A stretch of 64,000 bases of DNA, taken from assembly GCF_009769755.1 (NCBI RefSeq), contig NZ_SDWJ01000002.1, positions 1 to 64,000 on the forward strand, in the 5' to 3' direction. This DNA comes from Sphingorhabdus profundilacus (GTDB lineage Bacteria; Pseudomonadota; Alphaproteobacteria; Sphingomonadales; Sphingomonadaceae). The notes under the pieces were generated by a model. The model had not been told where the DNA came from, made no database searches, and worked only from the letters and a program-made list of their open reading frames with translations. This document shows, piece after piece, positions 26,236 through 37,350 of the stretch (positions within the stretch are counted from its first letter, which is position 1; each line of letters opens with the position of its first letter). The position numbers and the translations under genes were made by a program.

Positions 26236-27588
26236 TTATTCCGCAGGCTGCACTGGGCTGCCGTTATGCAGGCGATTGCCGACAAGCCGACGTAGCCATG
26301 CGAAGAAACGTGGGATCGCGGCGTTGCGCTGCATCCAGGCCGCATATTCGGCATAGGCCGGGTCGGCCATAAGATGCCTTTCCTCTGTCCGCGCGCGCCA
26401 GTAATAAATGCCGCTGACCAGCGCGAGGATCGCGGTGTTGCGGATCATGTCGGCGGTGCTGCCGGTGGTCACCAGAAATGGTAGTGTTGCCAGCCACCAA
26501 TAGCTGTTCTTGCTCAAATAAGCCGGATGTTTGGTAAAGGCATAGGGTCCATGTGTTAGGATGCCGCGATGGGTCAGGTTGGAAAAGCGCAGTCCGAACG
26601 CCACCGTCGCCCACGCATATATACCGGTCAGAACGACCAGCATCCCGCCCCAGATCCACAAAAGCAGCGTCTGCCCCTGAAACCAATAGGCCCAGTCGCT
26701 GGTGCCCATATGATAATCGAGGGGGCCGCCATTGTTCATCAGGATGAAGGGCGGATAACACATCAACGCCGCAACCCATCCAGCCAGATAGGGATTGGCC
26801 GTACGGATATGGGCGTCCAGCGGTTTCATCGTCAGCATATAGCCAACCGTTGCAAACTGCACATCGACGAGGAACATCCCGGTAATCAGGGCATTGGCTA
26901 GCCACACGGGATTGGATGCAACCACGGCAAAGTTCATATTGACAATGTCCCGAAATCCACCCGGTACGATTGAAATCATGAACGCAAGAAAAAATCCCTT
27001 CACCGCCCAAGCCCGCAAATGGTGAAATATTTCGTCTTTATCCCCGTCATCGCGCCCCGCAATCCACGCACCCAAATGCCATGCACCGTCGCGTGGATTA
27101 ACCAGATAGCGGTCTAGCCAGACGATATAGGGCACGGATATGAGGATGAGTGGAATGGCGGCGACCTGAAACATCTCCATTGAAAACAGATAGTCACCAT
27201 TCCAATAAAAGCGGCAAAGCCCGTAGATGGACCCAATCATCCCCCATGTCGTCCATAGCCCCGCAATTTTGATGATGCTGGTATCGAGGACATCGGCAAC
27301 AGGTCGCTTTAAAGACCAGTCCAGTCCCGTCGACGGGCGCCGGTGCACTTTGTTCACCAACAGTGACCAAAGCACCATGGGCAGACCGCAAAAGACCAGT
27401 GCAACCAGCGCCGAATAGCCGCCATCGGCACGTTCCGGCCATCCGGGAAAACCCAGCATGTCCATAATCGAGCCGAAATTGCGTGCGATCAGGACAGCAA
27501 TTGCCAATCCCGATAACCCGCAAAGGCCGACAGCGGTGCTGACGGCGGACACGGGTTTGGGATCGGTTTCTACGTCACATATTTTCAC
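26236..27588 (-). CDS. Isoprenylcysteine carboxyl methyltransferase (ICMT)-like membrane protein
   Basis: A 450-residue multi-pass membrane protein. The C-terminal third has the ICMT/PEMT signature: 'GILTHGPYAFTKHPAYLSKN' and later 'RARTEERHLMADPAYAEY', the SAM-binding part of these integral-membrane methyltransferases. The first 250 residues are additional membrane helices. Bacterial members have no prenylated protein substrate known, so the target is unclear; a lipid or small molecule is possible. It lies between the amidohydrolase and the OPT transporter on the same strand. Confidence 0.8.
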   Translation of the reverse strand: MKICDVETDPKPVSAVSTAVGLCGLSGLAIAVLIARNFGSIMDMLGFPGWPERADGGYSALVALVFCGLPMVLWSLLVNKVHRRPSTGLDWSLKRPVADVLDTSIIKIAGLWTTWGMIGSIYGLCRFYWNGDYLFSMEMFQVAAIPLILISVPYIVWLDRYLVNPRDGAWHLGAWIAGRDDGDKDEIFHHLRAWAVKGFFLAFMISIVPGGFRDIVNMNFAVVASNPVWLANALITGMFLVDVQFATVGYMLTMKPLDAHIRTANPYLAGWVAALMCYPPFILMNNGGPLDYHMGTSDWAYWFQGQTLLLWIWGGMLVVLTGIYAWATVAFGLRFSNLTHRGILTHGPYAFTKHPAYLSKNSYWWLATLPFLVTTGSTADMIRNTAILALVSGIYYWRARTEERHLMADPAYAEYAAWMQRNAAIPRFFAWLRRLVGNRLHNGSPVQPAE

Positions 27589-27629
27589 CCGATCACCCTA
27601 AGGCGAATTGGTTAAAAAAGCGGTGCCAA

Positions 27630-29555
27630 TTAGGCCAAAGCCTCCCGCTTCGTTCGCCGGTAGATCCACCACAGCATAGCAATAAATAAGGCTGTACCGC
27701 CCCACATGGCGAAGGGTTCAAAACTCTCGCCGACAACAGCCAACGGCGCGTCGCTGCCGCTGCCTGCTACGATTCCTGCAAACGCAACGCCGAACAGGCT
27801 TTCCCCCACGATAAGGCCGGTTGCCGCCAGAACACCCATGCGTTTCGCCGCTTCACGGTCGTTACAGGTATCCGCCCATTTGTCGTAATAATGCCCTAGA
27901 ACCGTGCCGACAATGATCAGGAACGTCAGTGCCATGGGAAGATAAACTCCCATGCCGACACCCAGTGGCGGCAGGCGGCGCTTACCCGCCTTCCCCAGCA
28001 ATTCATCAACAATAACGACGGCCACGCCAATCATGGCACCAAGGCCAAGCAGTGGCCAGTCGAGATCACCACCCAAAACGCCTTTGGCCAAAGCGGAGAT
28101 CAGCAAGGCCTGGGGCGCAGCCAGCGCATTTGCACCTGCGCCAGCGCTGCCTGCAAAGCCAAAGGCGTTGTTGAGCAATTCGAGCACGGGCGGAATGGCG
28201 AGGCTGCCGAAGAGCACGCCTATCACCAATGCAATCTGCTGACGCCATGGCGTCGCTCCGACAATCTGCCCGGTTTTCAAGTCCTGCAGATTGTCGTTGG
28301 AAATGGTGGCAATGCCAAAGATAATCGCGGTGGCGAACAGAGCGTAGGCAATCATCGCGCTGGTTTCATCAGGAGTTTCGCCCCGGCCGAAAAAGCCGAG
28401 AAGCATCAGGGAAGCGCCGACGACGGCCAAAATACCGACGCCCGAAATCGGGCTGTTGGATGCACCGATAAGGCCGGCCATGTAACCGCAGACTGACGCG
28501 ATGACGATACCGGCGAGCAATATGTAAATAAGGGTAAGTCCAATGATTGGACCTGCCATTCCGGCAATCGGCGTGCTGGACAGAAATTGCCACAACAAAA
28601 AGGCAATCGGAACGAGGGTCGCAACGATGATGGCACCCACGGTATTGATCGGAATATCACGTTCGGTCAGCGAAAGCATATCGCCTGCCGACCGCGCGGC
28701 TGAGGCGGCCATCGCGCCTTTAAGGCCCTGAACAATCGGTCCGATGATTTTGAGCAATGTCCAGATTGCAGCCACGCCAATCGTGCCTGCGCCAATGAAG
28801 CGAGCTTTTTCGCGGAACACGGTCCCGGCGATTTCCGCGGCGTCCGCGCCTGCAACGCCTTGGCTGAAATAGGGAACCAGCCCGATCCAGCTGATCGCCA
28901 TGCCCAAAAGCATCGCAAGCCCGACCGACAGCCCGACCAGATGACCGACCCCGACGAGCGCCAGACTGATCGAGGTGGACGCGCCCGTGGCTCCAGCTCC
29001 TACTTTGAAATAGCGGGCGATTTCACCGGCGACCAGCTTCATGGAGATCAGAAGTGAAAGCCCTGCCGAAAGGAGGGAATTGACCAATATGGTCGCAAGA
29101 CCGCGCTTGTTTTCATCTGATTCAGATCCTTCAGCCGATCCGACAATCAACACTTCGGCGGCCGCCTTGCCTTCGGGATAGGGAAGGTCTGATCCGGTCA
29201 CCAGCGCACGGCGCAGGGGGACCGAAAACATGACGCCCAAAATTCCGCCGGCCGCACAGACGGCGGCCGTGGTCAGGAAAGGGAAGCCTTGCCAATATCC
29301 CAATATTACCAGACCGGGCAGTACAAAGATAATTGCCGACAATGTTCCTGCCGCGCTGGCGATGGTTTGCACGATATTGTTTTCAAGGATCGTCCCGCCC
29401 GGAAGCATCCGCAATATGGCCATTGAAATAACCGCCGCGGGAATGGACGTAGCGAACGTCAAACCAGCCTTCAGGCCCAGATAAACATTCGCCGCCGTAA
29501 ACACCAAAGTAATCAGACCGCCCAATATGACGGACCGGATTGTTAATTCCCGCAT
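27630..29555 (-). CDS. Oligopeptide transporter, OPT family
   Basis: A 641-residue membrane protein with about 15 hydrophobic segments, the size of bacterial OPT transporters. The N-terminus 'RELTIRSVILGGLITLVFTA' and 'NVYLGLKAGLTFATSIPAAV' are characteristic of the family. These proteins take up oligopeptides or metal-chelate peptides by proton symport. It lies 42 bases upstream of the ICMT-like gene and close to the D-aminoacylase, so the three may form a peptide-utilisation operon. Confidence 0.93.
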   Translation of the reverse strand: MRELTIRSVILGGLITLVFTAANVYLGLKAGLTFATSIPAAVISMAILRMLPGGTILENNIVQTIASAAGTLSAIIFVLPGLVILGYWQGFPFLTTAAVCAAGGILGVMFSVPLRRALVTGSDLPYPEGKAAAEVLIVGSAEGSESDENKRGLATILVNSLLSAGLSLLISMKLVAGEIARYFKVGAGATGASTSISLALVGVGHLVGLSVGLAMLLGMAISWIGLVPYFSQGVAGADAAEIAGTVFREKARFIGAGTIGVAAIWTLLKIIGPIVQGLKGAMAASAARSAGDMLSLTERDIPINTVGAIIVATLVPIAFLLWQFLSSTPIAGMAGPIIGLTLIYILLAGIVIASVCGYMAGLIGASNSPISGVGILAVVGASLMLLGFFGRGETPDETSAMIAYALFATAIIFGIATISNDNLQDLKTGQIVGATPWRQQIALVIGVLFGSLAIPPVLELLNNAFGFAGSAGAGANALAAPQALLISALAKGVLGGDLDWPLLGLGAMIGVAVVIVDELLGKAGKRRLPPLGVGMGVYLPMALTFLIIVGTVLGHYYDKWADTCNDREAAKRMGVLAATGLIVGESLFGVAFAGIVAGSGSDAPLAVVGESFEPFAMWGGTALFIAMLWWIYRRTKREALA

Positions 29556-29643
29556 AATCCCAAAACTCCCAATACCGCTTTGTGTATCGGAAATACTTTT
29601 ATTTCAAGTGTTAGGTAATGTTAACATTACCTAAGGTCAGAAC

Positions 29644-31713
29644 CTACCTTGCCTTCTTTTCCAGCCGGAATTTGTGCAGCAACGGTTCGGTATAGCCGTT
29701 GGGTTGGTGGACACCTTCAAAGATAAGTGCGCGGGCGGCTTTGAAAGCTATGCTGTCCGGTGTCAGCTTTTCATAAAGCGGATCGCCAGCATTCTGCCCA
29801 TCCACCTTGGCGGCCATCTTGGTGAGGGCGGCGTCCACCTGCGCCTTGGTCGCAATGCCATGGAGAATCCAGTTGGCGATATGTTGCGATGAAATCCGCA
29901 AGGTGGCGCGATCCTCCATCAGGCCGACATCGTGAATATCGGGCACCTTGGAGCAACCGACGCCCTGATCAATCCAGCGGACGACATAGCCCAAAATCCC
30001 CTGGGCGTTATTTTCCAGCTCTTGCGTCACTTCTTCATCGGACCAGTTATGGCCGACAGGAGCGACTGGAATAGTCAGCAATGGGTCAAGACCGGGCGTG
30101 GCTTGATTGGCAAGTTCGGCCTGCCGCGCAAACACGTCGAACTGGTGATAGTGCATCGCGTGCAAGGTCGCGGCGGTGGGGGACGGGACCCATGCGGTAT
30201 TTGCCCCCGCTTTGGGGTGGCCGATTTTCTGGACCATCATGTCCTTCATCATGTCAGGCGCCGCCCACATGCCTTTGCCAATCTGCGCCTTGCCCGAAAG
30301 CCCGCAGGCAAGGCCAATCTGCACATTGCGCGCTTCATAGGCCTGTATCCAGCTCGATGTTTTCATCTCGGCCTTGCGGATCATGGGGCCAGCCTGCATC
30401 GCGGTGTGCATTTCGTCGCCGGTGCGGTCGAGGAAGCCGGTGTTAATGAACACAATCCGATCCTTGACGGCGTGAATACAGGCGGCAAGGTTAGCGCTGG
30501 TCCGGCGCTCTTCGTCCATCACGCCAACCTTGATGGTGTGGCGCGCAATGCCGAGGACATCTTCGACCGCGTCGAACAGCGTGTTGGTCAACGCGGCTTC
30601 TTCCGGTCCGTGCATCTTGGGCTTGACGATATAGATCGAACCAGCTCGGCTGTTGCGGAGGGTGCCAAGACCTTTCAGGTCGTGCAGTGCACATAAGGAC
30701 GTGAAGAGCGCGTCCAAAATGCCTTCCGGAGCCTCGCTGCCATCTGCAAGCCGTACCGCCGGATTGGTCATCAAATGCCCGACATTACGCACGAACATCA
30801 GGCTGCGTCCGGGCAGAACGAGGCCGTCATAGACGCGATCTTCATCCAGCGCGCGCGTCAAAGTGCGCCCGCCCTTTTCAAATGACGCGACCAGATCGCC
30901 GCGCATGAGGCCAAGCCAATTGGTATAGGCCGCAACCTTGTCCGCCGCATCGACTGCCGCCACAGAATCTTCCAAATCGATGATTGTTGTCAGCGCTGAC
31001 TCAAGGATCACATCGGCAATATGCAAGTTATCCGTTGCGCCGATGGGGTGCGCGGGGTCGACCACAATTTCGATATGCAGGCCATTCTGCTTGAATAAAT
31101 AGCGCGGTGCGATTTCTGTACCCGCTCTGGCGACAAAATAGGAAGAAGTACCGCCCGAAAGCACGGCGTCCCATCCCGGTACCGTTTCGTTGAGGAAATT
31201 GCGTGCGTAAGCGATAACCGCTGAACCACGTGCCGAATCATATCCGCCAGGCTGTGCGGGCGCGGCATCGAGAACATCCGTGCCGTACAGAGCGTCATAA
31301 AGGCTACCCCAGCGTGCATTAGCAGCGTTCAGGACAAAGCGGTCATTAAGTGAAGGGACCACCAATTGCGGTCCCGCCATCGTTGCGATTTCGGCATCTA
31401 CATTCCGGGTGTCGATGGCAAAAGGTTGCGGTTCGGGGACCAGATAGCCAATTTCGTGCAGGTGCGCCTTATAAACGTCCATATCCGCAATCGGACCCGG
31501 ATTGGCGCGGTGCCAAGCGTCCATCTTTGCCTGGATATCATCACGTCTGGCCAGCAAAGCACGGTTAAGCGGAACAAAGCGAGCAAGAATATCGGCTAGT
31601 CCCAGCCACAGATGATCAACCGCAATGCCGGTTCCGGCGAGCGCACGGGTTTCAACAAAAAGTGCCAATTCCTCTGCGACTTGCAGGGTCGAACGGGTAA
31701 CATATTCAGTCAT
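29644..31713 (-). CDS. glcB: Malate synthase G
   Basis: A 689-residue malate synthase, somewhat shorter than the usual 720. It condenses glyoxylate and acetyl-CoA to malate in the glyoxylate bypass. Motifs include '[20 protein letters not shown]', '[14 protein letters not shown]' and '[19 protein letters not shown]', all characteristic of the G isoform, and an Asn/Asp-rich C-terminal domain. The start was placed at the ATG ending at 31713, with TGGAG upstream; a longer reading would add 93 residues with no family similarity and approach the divergent isomerase gene. No isocitrate lyase gene is seen nearby. Confidence 0.94.
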   Translation of the reverse strand: MTEYVTRSTLQVAEELALFVETRALAGTGIAVDHLWLGLADILARFVPLNRALLARRDDIQAKMDAWHRANPGPIADMDVYKAHLHEIGYLVPEPQPFAIDTRNVDAEIATMAGPQLVVPSLNDRFVLNAANARWGSLYDALYGTDVLDAAPAQPGGYDSARGSAVIAYARNFLNETVPGWDAVLSGGTSSYFVARAGTEIAPRYLFKQNGLHIEIVVDPAHPIGATDNLHIADVILESALTTIIDLEDSVAAVDAADKVAAYTNWLGLMRGDLVASFEKGGRTLTRALDEDRVYDGLVLPGRSLMFVRNVGHLMTNPAVRLADGSEAPEGILDALFTSLCALHDLKGLGTLRNSRAGSIYIVKPKMHGPEEAALTNTLFDAVEDVLGIARHTIKVGVMDEERRTSANLAACIHAVKDRIVFINTGFLDRTGDEMHTAMQAGPMIRKAEMKTSSWIQAYEARNVQIGLACGLSGKAQIGKGMWAAPDMMKDMMVQKIGHPKAGANTAWVPSPTAATLHAMHYHQFDVFARQAELANQATPGLDPLLTIPVAPVGHNWSDEEVTQELENNAQGILGYVVRWIDQGVGCSKVPDIHDVGLMEDRATLRISSQHIANWILHGIATKAQVDAALTKMAAKVDGQNAGDPLYEKLTPDSIAFKAARALIFEGVHQPNGYTEPLLHKFRLEKKAR

Positions 31714-31822
31714 AGATGGCTCCAGCATCAACAGTGGCGCCCGGGGAGATTTTATTATTTTCGCTGCACTAGCGGGACTTTGTGCAGTGCAAAAGCTTAA
31801 TTTTGCTGTTAAGCGAAAACAC

Positions 31823-32611
31823 ATGAAATTGAACAAGCATCTTGTGGACAAACCTTGGGGCCGAACCGACATTCCGCCCGAATTTGGTGATATGGGTGGA
31901 CGCCGCATTGGCGAAATCTGGTATGAAGGTGAACAATCTGACGATTTGCCGATACTGGTGAAATGGCTGTTTACCAGTGAAAAGCTGTCCATTCAGGTCC
32001 ACCCCAATGACGCACAGGCACGTCAGCGTGGGATGATTTCCGGCAAAGAAGAATGCTGGTTCATTGTTGATGCCGAACCGAATGCTGTCCTTGGCATGGG
32101 AACGACCCGACCGTTGAATAGCGACGAGCTGCGCGCAGCTTCTTTGTCCGGCGACATCGAACAATTGATGGACTGGAAACCTGTAAAGGCGGGCGACTAT
32201 TTCTATATCCCGGCTGGAACAGTACATGCCATCGGTGCGGGTATCACATTGGTCGAGATCCAGCAGAATGCCGACATCACCTATCGGTTATATGATTATG
32301 GCCGTCCCCGCCCGTTGCATCTTGAAGATGGCGTGGAGGTTTCGGTCGCGGTGCCTTATTGCGACAAGCGATCGGGTAATGTTGAAAGCGGCCTGTGCAT
32401 TTCAGACAGTCCCTTTTTCAAAATGCAGTTTGTGACGAGTGTTGATGGTTTACCGGAAATGCCACGTGGAAACTGGCTTTGGGTTGTCCCGTTAAAGGGT
32501 GAAGTGACAAGCAACGGTGTTAGCGGCGTCGTTGGTGATTGTTTATTGCTGGAATCAGGCTGTTTCATGGAATTTGCGGATGGCACGGAATGCCTTGTCG
32601 CCACCCAGTAA
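31823..32611 (+). CDS. manA: Class I mannose-6-phosphate isomerase-like protein
   Basis: A 262-residue cupin-fold protein similar to type I phosphomannose isomerases, shorter than the 390-residue enzyme of enterobacteria. Metal-ligand motifs are visible: '[14 protein letters not shown]' (His), '[14 protein letters not shown]' and '[13 protein letters not shown]' (His). The start was placed at 31823 because residues from there match family N-termini ('[19 protein letters not shown]'). It would interconvert mannose-6-phosphate and fructose-6-phosphate for sugar-nucleotide supply. Divergent from glcB with about 110 bases between. Confidence 0.85.
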   Translation: MKLNKHLVDKPWGRTDIPPEFGDMGGRRIGEIWYEGEQSDDLPILVKWLFTSEKLSIQVHPNDAQARQRGMISGKEECWFIVDAEPNAVLGMGTTRPLNSDELRAASLSGDIEQLMDWKPVKAGDYFYIPAGTVHAIGAGITLVEIQQNADITYRLYDYGRPRPLHLEDGVEVSVAVPYCDKRSGNVESGLCISDSPFFKMQFVTSVDGLPEMPRGNWLWVVPLKGEVTSNGVSGVVGDCLLLESGCFMEFADGTECLVATQ

Positions 32612-32682
32612 ATTCATAAAAATAGTGTTGCAACGTAAAACAGATTCATTATTGGCGGTGAACAATCGAACATTAGCAATTA

Positions 32683-32862
32683 ATGGATGTCTTCGTACTG
32701 ATGGAAAACAGAGTTATCATCGCTTACGCATTATGTGCGTTGATGCTTTTGATTCTGGTAGTGGTTGCCGCGCGCCATATGTCTAGCCGCCGGCAATTCA
32801 AAATACGGCAATCTGGCCGGGGCAAGAATTCACCTAATGGTGAAAAACAACCCGCTGAGTGA
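32683..32862 (+). CDS. Possible small single-pass membrane protein (59 aa)
   Basis: A 59-codon reading frame with an N-terminal hydrophobic stretch 'ALCALMLLILVVVAA' followed by a basic, polar tail ('RHMSSRRQFKIRQSGRGKN'), as expected of a small membrane protein inserted by the positive-inside rule. It lies between manA and the convergent DUF1223 gene. An alternative ATG is at codon seven. No family was recognised and no strong ribosome site is visible, so it may not be a gene. Confidence 0.4.
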   Translation: MDVFVLMENRVIIAYALCALMLLILVVVAARHMSSRRQFKIRQSGRGKNSPNGEKQPAE

Positions 32863-32876
32863 GAAGGGTCAGGACC

Positions 32877-33611
32877 CTAAATCACTTTTGCAGCGATAAT
32901 CGGACCAGCACCTTGGCGCTGCACCAATATCGCGGTTTTCAGGCCTTTATCTGCCGCACTGGACAAGGTGTAACCCTGGGCAGCGCCGTTCCATTCGCCA
33001 AGCTTGGTCAATGACCGCACGATATTTTTATGGGGTAAAGTCCGCCCTGTGTTTTCACCTGAACGGATGGCGACATTCTGGATACGCGGATCATAGCGAA
33101 CGATCCATATATTGGCCGCACCGGTCCCGCGACCGATCATCACCTTATCGCCATTAACATCGATTGAAGGCCCACCCGACAGGCCCTTCGCCGAAGCAAT
33201 ATTTTGGGCCAATTCACCACTTTTAATACCGGTTATGGCGGTTTTCCCGTTGATGACGATTTGCGGTGTATACACATTGGGGTTGCCCAGCGCGTGGGCG
33301 TAATCATATTGCCTTTGGGTGTAGGCTTTATCTCCGAAAACATCCTTCCAGCCCAGCCGGTCCCAATATGTCACCGCAAAACTGAGCGCGATGACGCCCG
33401 GTTGGTCGGCAACGGCATTGACCGCGGCATTGGCGGGTGGACAGGACGAACAGCCCTGGCTCTGGTACAGTTCGACAATGACGGGGTTATTGACGCTCGC
33501 TGAGGATACCGGAGCCTTCGCCTGTGCTTCATCAATTATTTCGGGGGCTTTCTGGCAAGCGCATAGCGCGGCGATAATCGGGATTAGTGCAGCAGTATAA
33601 TAAGCGTTCAT
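32877..33611 (-). CDS. DUF1223 domain lipoprotein or exported protein
   Basis: A 244-residue protein with an N-terminal signal sequence and a possible lipobox ending in Cys ('IAALCACQK'). The body matches DUF1223: 'IVELYQSQGCSSCPPANAAV' (CxxC, thioredoxin-like), 'ALSFAVTYWDRLGWKDVFGD' and 'NVYTPQIVINGK'. The thioredoxin-like fold suggests a redox role in the periplasm, which is not experimentally settled for the family. The start at the ATG ending at 33611 gives a standard signal peptide; the longer reading does not. Confidence 0.85.
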   Translation of the reverse strand: MNAYYTAALIPIIAALCACQKAPEIIDEAQAKAPVSSASVNNPVIVELYQSQGCSSCPPANAAVNAVADQPGVIALSFAVTYWDRLGWKDVFGDKAYTQRQYDYAHALGNPNVYTPQIVINGKTAITGIKSGELAQNIASAKGLSGGPSIDVNGDKVMIGRGTGAANIWIVRYDPRIQNVAIRSGENTGRTLPHKNIVRSLTKLGEWNGAAQGYTLSSAADKGLKTAILVQRQGAGPIIAAKVI

Positions 33612-33689
33612 GGTCGGCGTCCTGAAATGGGTGCGGGCGAGGAAAAAAGGGAGGTTAAACCCCGTCCGCAATCAAGTGTTCGCACTATT

Positions 33690-34133
33690 TCACTGCGAAG
33701 TTACCGCTTGGTCAGGATATTTTTCTGCCATCCAGTCAAGTGAACGTGCACATAAATCTTCCAAAAGTGTTTCATCAACATCGCTAAGGCGTTTTACATA
33801 GAGGCAAGACTTGCCGGTTTTGAACTTTCCCAGTTGTGACAATATCCCCGTATATTCCTGAAAACCGTCGAGAATATACAGCACGGTTTGCCCTTTACGG
33901 GGGGAAAAGCCGATACGGCACATAGTGCCTTCACGGCCGCTGTCATACCGATAATGATATTGTCCAAACCCGATAATGCTCGGTCCCCACATTGTCGGGG
34001 GATGCCCCGAAACCCGCGCCATCATGTCAATTATCTTTATTGCATCCAAACGCTGCTGTTCATCGGTGACAGCTGCGACAAAATCATCGACAGATACTTC
34101 CGTCTTTGTCGTCTTGGTGCCAGACTTTGCCAT
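33690..34133 (-). CDS. DUF1801 domain protein
   Basis: A 147-residue protein of the DUF1801 (YdhG-like) family: 'MMARVSGHPPTMWGPSIIGF' and 'QYHYRYDSGREGTMCRIGFS' are the family motifs, and 'KTGKSCLYVKRLSDVDE' follows. The function is unknown; the fold is related to frataxin-like or phage-associated small proteins in some reports, which I do not rely on. GGAGGC lies just before the ATG ending at 34133, which decides the start. It is divergent from argG. Confidence 0.87.
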   Translation of the reverse strand: MAKSGTKTTKTEVSVDDFVAAVTDEQQRLDAIKIIDMMARVSGHPPTMWGPSIIGFGQYHYRYDSGREGTMCRIGFSPRKGQTVLYILDGFQEYTGILSQLGKFKTGKSCLYVKRLSDVDETLLEDLCARSLDWMAEKYPDQAVTSQ

Positions 34134-34218
34134 ATATTTTGCCTCCTTATCGCCTTGCAGGTGACTGTCCACCCTGATAGGCGCGCGGGCGCTACCCAAC
34201 AGCCAAATGGAATCACTG

Positions 34219-35433
34219 ATGAAAGATAATATCAAAAAAGTCGTCCTTGCCTATTCTGGCGGCCTCGACACCAGTGTTATTTTGAAATGGCTGCAGGTGG
34301 AATATGGATGCGAAGTGGTCACCTTTACCGCCGACCTCGGGCAAGGCGAGGAACTGGAACCGGCGCGCGCCAAGGCAGTGTTGATGGGCGTTCCCGATCA
34401 CCATATTTTTATTGACGACCTGCGTGAAGAATTTGTCCGCGACTTTGTCTTTCCCATGATGCGGGCCAATGCCCGATATGAAGGCGATTATCTCTTGGGT
34501 ACGTCCATCGCGCGACCGCTTATTTCCAAGCGCCTGATTGAAATTGCCGCGGAAACCGGGGCCGATGCCATCGCGCATGGCGCGACTGGCAAAGGCAATG
34601 ACCAAGTGCGGTTTGAACTGTCGGCTTATGCCCTTAACCCCGATATCAAGGTTATCGCCCCATGGCGCGAATGGGATCTGACGAGCCGTACCCGCCTGAT
34701 CGAATGGGCCGAACAGCACCAGATACCTGTGCCCAAAGATAAACGAGGGGAAAGTCCTTTCTCCACCGATGCAAATTTGCTGCATACCTCTAGCGAGGGC
34801 AAGGTCCTTGAGGACCCCTGGGATGAAACCCCCGACTATGTCTATTCGCGCACGGTCAACCCCGAAGACGCACCAGATACTCCGGAATATATCACCGTAG
34901 ATTTTGAAAAAGGTGACGGCGTTGCCCTGAACGGCGAAGCCATGTCGCCTGCCACCTTGCTGGCGGCGCTTAACGATCTGGGCCGAAAACATGGCATCGG
35001 CCGCCTTGATCTGGTGGAAAACCGCTTTGTCGGCATGAAGTCACGCGGCATGTATGAAACGCCGGGCGGCGAAATCTACGCCCGCGCGCATCGCGGGATT
35101 GAGAGCATCACACTGGATCGCGGTGCGGCCCATCTGAAAGATGAGCTGATGCCCAAATATGCCGAGTTGATTTACAACGGCTTCTGGTTTTCACCCGAGC
35201 GCGAAATGCTGCAGGCGGCGATCGACCACAGTCAGGCGCTGGTTTCAGGAACAGTTCGGCTCAAGCTTTACAAAGGTTTGGCGAGCGTCGTTGGAAGGAA
35301 ATCTCCCAACAGCCTGTACAGCGAAAAAGTGGTGACGTTCGAAGACGATGCCGGGGCCTATGACCAGAAAGATGCGGCAGGCTTTATCAAACTGAACGCC
35401 CTGCGGTTACGATTGCTGGCGCAGCGAAAATAG
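34219..35433 (+). CDS. argG: Argininosuccinate synthase
   Basis: A 404-residue enzyme of arginine biosynthesis that joins citrulline and aspartate using ATP. The PP-loop [10 protein letters not shown] (residues 11-20) binds ATP, and '[20 protein letters not shown]' plus '[20 protein letters not shown]' are family motifs. An ATG four codons upstream at 34207 is also possible; the chosen start matches usual N-termini. A palindromic repeat that could end transcription lies 50 bases after the stop. Confidence 0.96.
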   Translation: MKDNIKKVVLAYSGGLDTSVILKWLQVEYGCEVVTFTADLGQGEELEPARAKAVLMGVPDHHIFIDDLREEFVRDFVFPMMRANARYEGDYLLGTSIARPLISKRLIEIAAETGADAIAHGATGKGNDQVRFELSAYALNPDIKVIAPWREWDLTSRTRLIEWAEQHQIPVPKDKRGESPFSTDANLLHTSSEGKVLEDPWDETPDYVYSRTVNPEDAPDTPEYITVDFEKGDGVALNGEAMSPATLLAALNDLGRKHGIGRLDLVENRFVGMKSRGMYETPGGEIYARAHRGIESITLDRGAAHLKDELMPKYAELIYNGFWFSPEREMLQAAIDHSQALVSGTVRLKLYKGLASVVGRKSPNSLYSEKVVTFEDDAGAYDQKDAAGFIKLNALRLRLLAQRK

Positions 35434-35483
35434 GCCAGTCGGCACGACAAACGATAACGCAAAGCGTCACCCTGCCCCAACTA

Positions 35484-35514
35484 CCGTCACCCTGAGCTTG
35501 TTTCAGGGTGACGG
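35484..35514. repeat. CACCCTGA palindromic repeat after argG
   Basis: CCGTCACCCTGA (35484-35495) and TCAGGGTGACGG (35503-35514) form an exact 12-bp hairpin with a 7-base loop. The same repeat family occurs at 37198-37272 and 41966-42107. Here a single copy follows argG and may act as a terminator. The rest of the stretch up to 35685 shows low-complexity tandem units (GGCGACGGTGTGGGGAT) and no gene. Confidence 0.75.
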
Positions 35515-35685
35515 TGTGGGGATAGGCGACGGTGTGGGGATGGGCGGCGGGTTTGTGTCAGCGGAGAGGGGGAGGTGGCCAACCATCCTCCCCTCCCGCA
35601 TGCGGGAGGGGGATTAGTTAGCGCGACGATTTGGTGAAGAGGCGAAGCCCAATCATGCTGGGATGGCGCTCGTTTTCGAATACAT

Positions 35686-36708
<1,023 letters not shown>

Positions 36709-36789
36709 TTATCCCCATAAATTAGGGCTTCACATTAGCGCCCCGTCCACTTATCAGGCGGCGCGTAACAAGCTTCAGGGAGCATTTTC

Positions 36790-37107
36790 ATGGCCAAAGT
36801 CACCGTAATCTCACGCAATGGCGAAGGCCGCGAAGTAGAGGCGGAAAATGGTCTGTCGTTGATGGAAGTCATCCGCGACAATGGCTTTGACGAATTGCTC
36901 GCTTTGTGCGGCGGTTGCTGCTCCTGCGCGACTTGCCATGTGCATATCGATCCGGCCTTTGCCGACAAGCTGCCCAAAATGGGTGAGGACGAAAACGACC
37001 TGCTCGACAGCACCGATCACCGCAACGAAACATCGCGCCTGTCGTGCCAGATTCCCGTCAGCGATGCTCTCGACGGCCTGATCGTCACCATCGCACCGGA
37101 AGATTAA
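36790..37107 (+). CDS. Adrenodoxin-type 2Fe-2S ferredoxin
   Basis: A 105-residue electron carrier. The iron-sulfur ligands are Cys40, Cys46 and Cys49 (Cx5Cx2C in '[16 protein letters not shown]') and Cys86 ('LSCQIPV'), the pattern of adrenodoxin/putidaredoxin-type ferredoxins. Such proteins feed cytochrome P450s, ring hydroxylases or iron-sulfur assembly. No P450 or reductase gene is adjacent, so the partner is unknown. The ATG is 11 bases after a GGGAG. Confidence 0.93.
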   Translation: MAKVTVISRNGEGREVEAENGLSLMEVIRDNGFDELLALCGGCCSCATCHVHIDPAFADKLPKMGEDENDLLDSTDHRNETSRLSCQIPVSDALDGLIVTIAPED

Positions 37108-37197
37108 GGTAAAACGACTTTAGGTGGGTTTGTTTTTACTCGCCCTAACCCGTGATCCCGTAAAACCCACTTCGTCACCCTGATTAACTAACTACCA

Positions 37198-37272
37198 GTC
37201 ACCCTGAACTTGTTTCAGGGTCTTAGTTTTCAACGTCGGTGAAGTCAGACCCTGAAACAAGTTCAGGGTGAC
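37198..37272. repeat. Inverted pair of CACCCTGAA palindromic repeats
   Basis: Two 25-base copies (37198-37222 and 37248-37272) are exact reverse complements of each other; each reads GTCACCCTGAACTTGTTTCA or its complement. Each copy is also nearly palindromic. The spacer is 25 bases. The arrangement resembles BIME-type paired REP sequences and could form a long hairpin in RNA, which would end transcription from the ferredoxin side and the convergent transporter side. Confidence 0.85.
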
Positions 37273-37350
37273 GGTAGTTGGGACTTCAGGGCGACCGGCA
37301 AGGGAGTTTGTTCCAAGTACCGGGTATAGCAGTTATCAAATTCATAAAGA

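Noticed and set aside
37100..37350. Repeat-rich region considered as a CRISPR array
   Set aside because: Only two inverted copies with a 25-base spacer, no direct repeats and no cas genes; it is a REP-like inverted pair.
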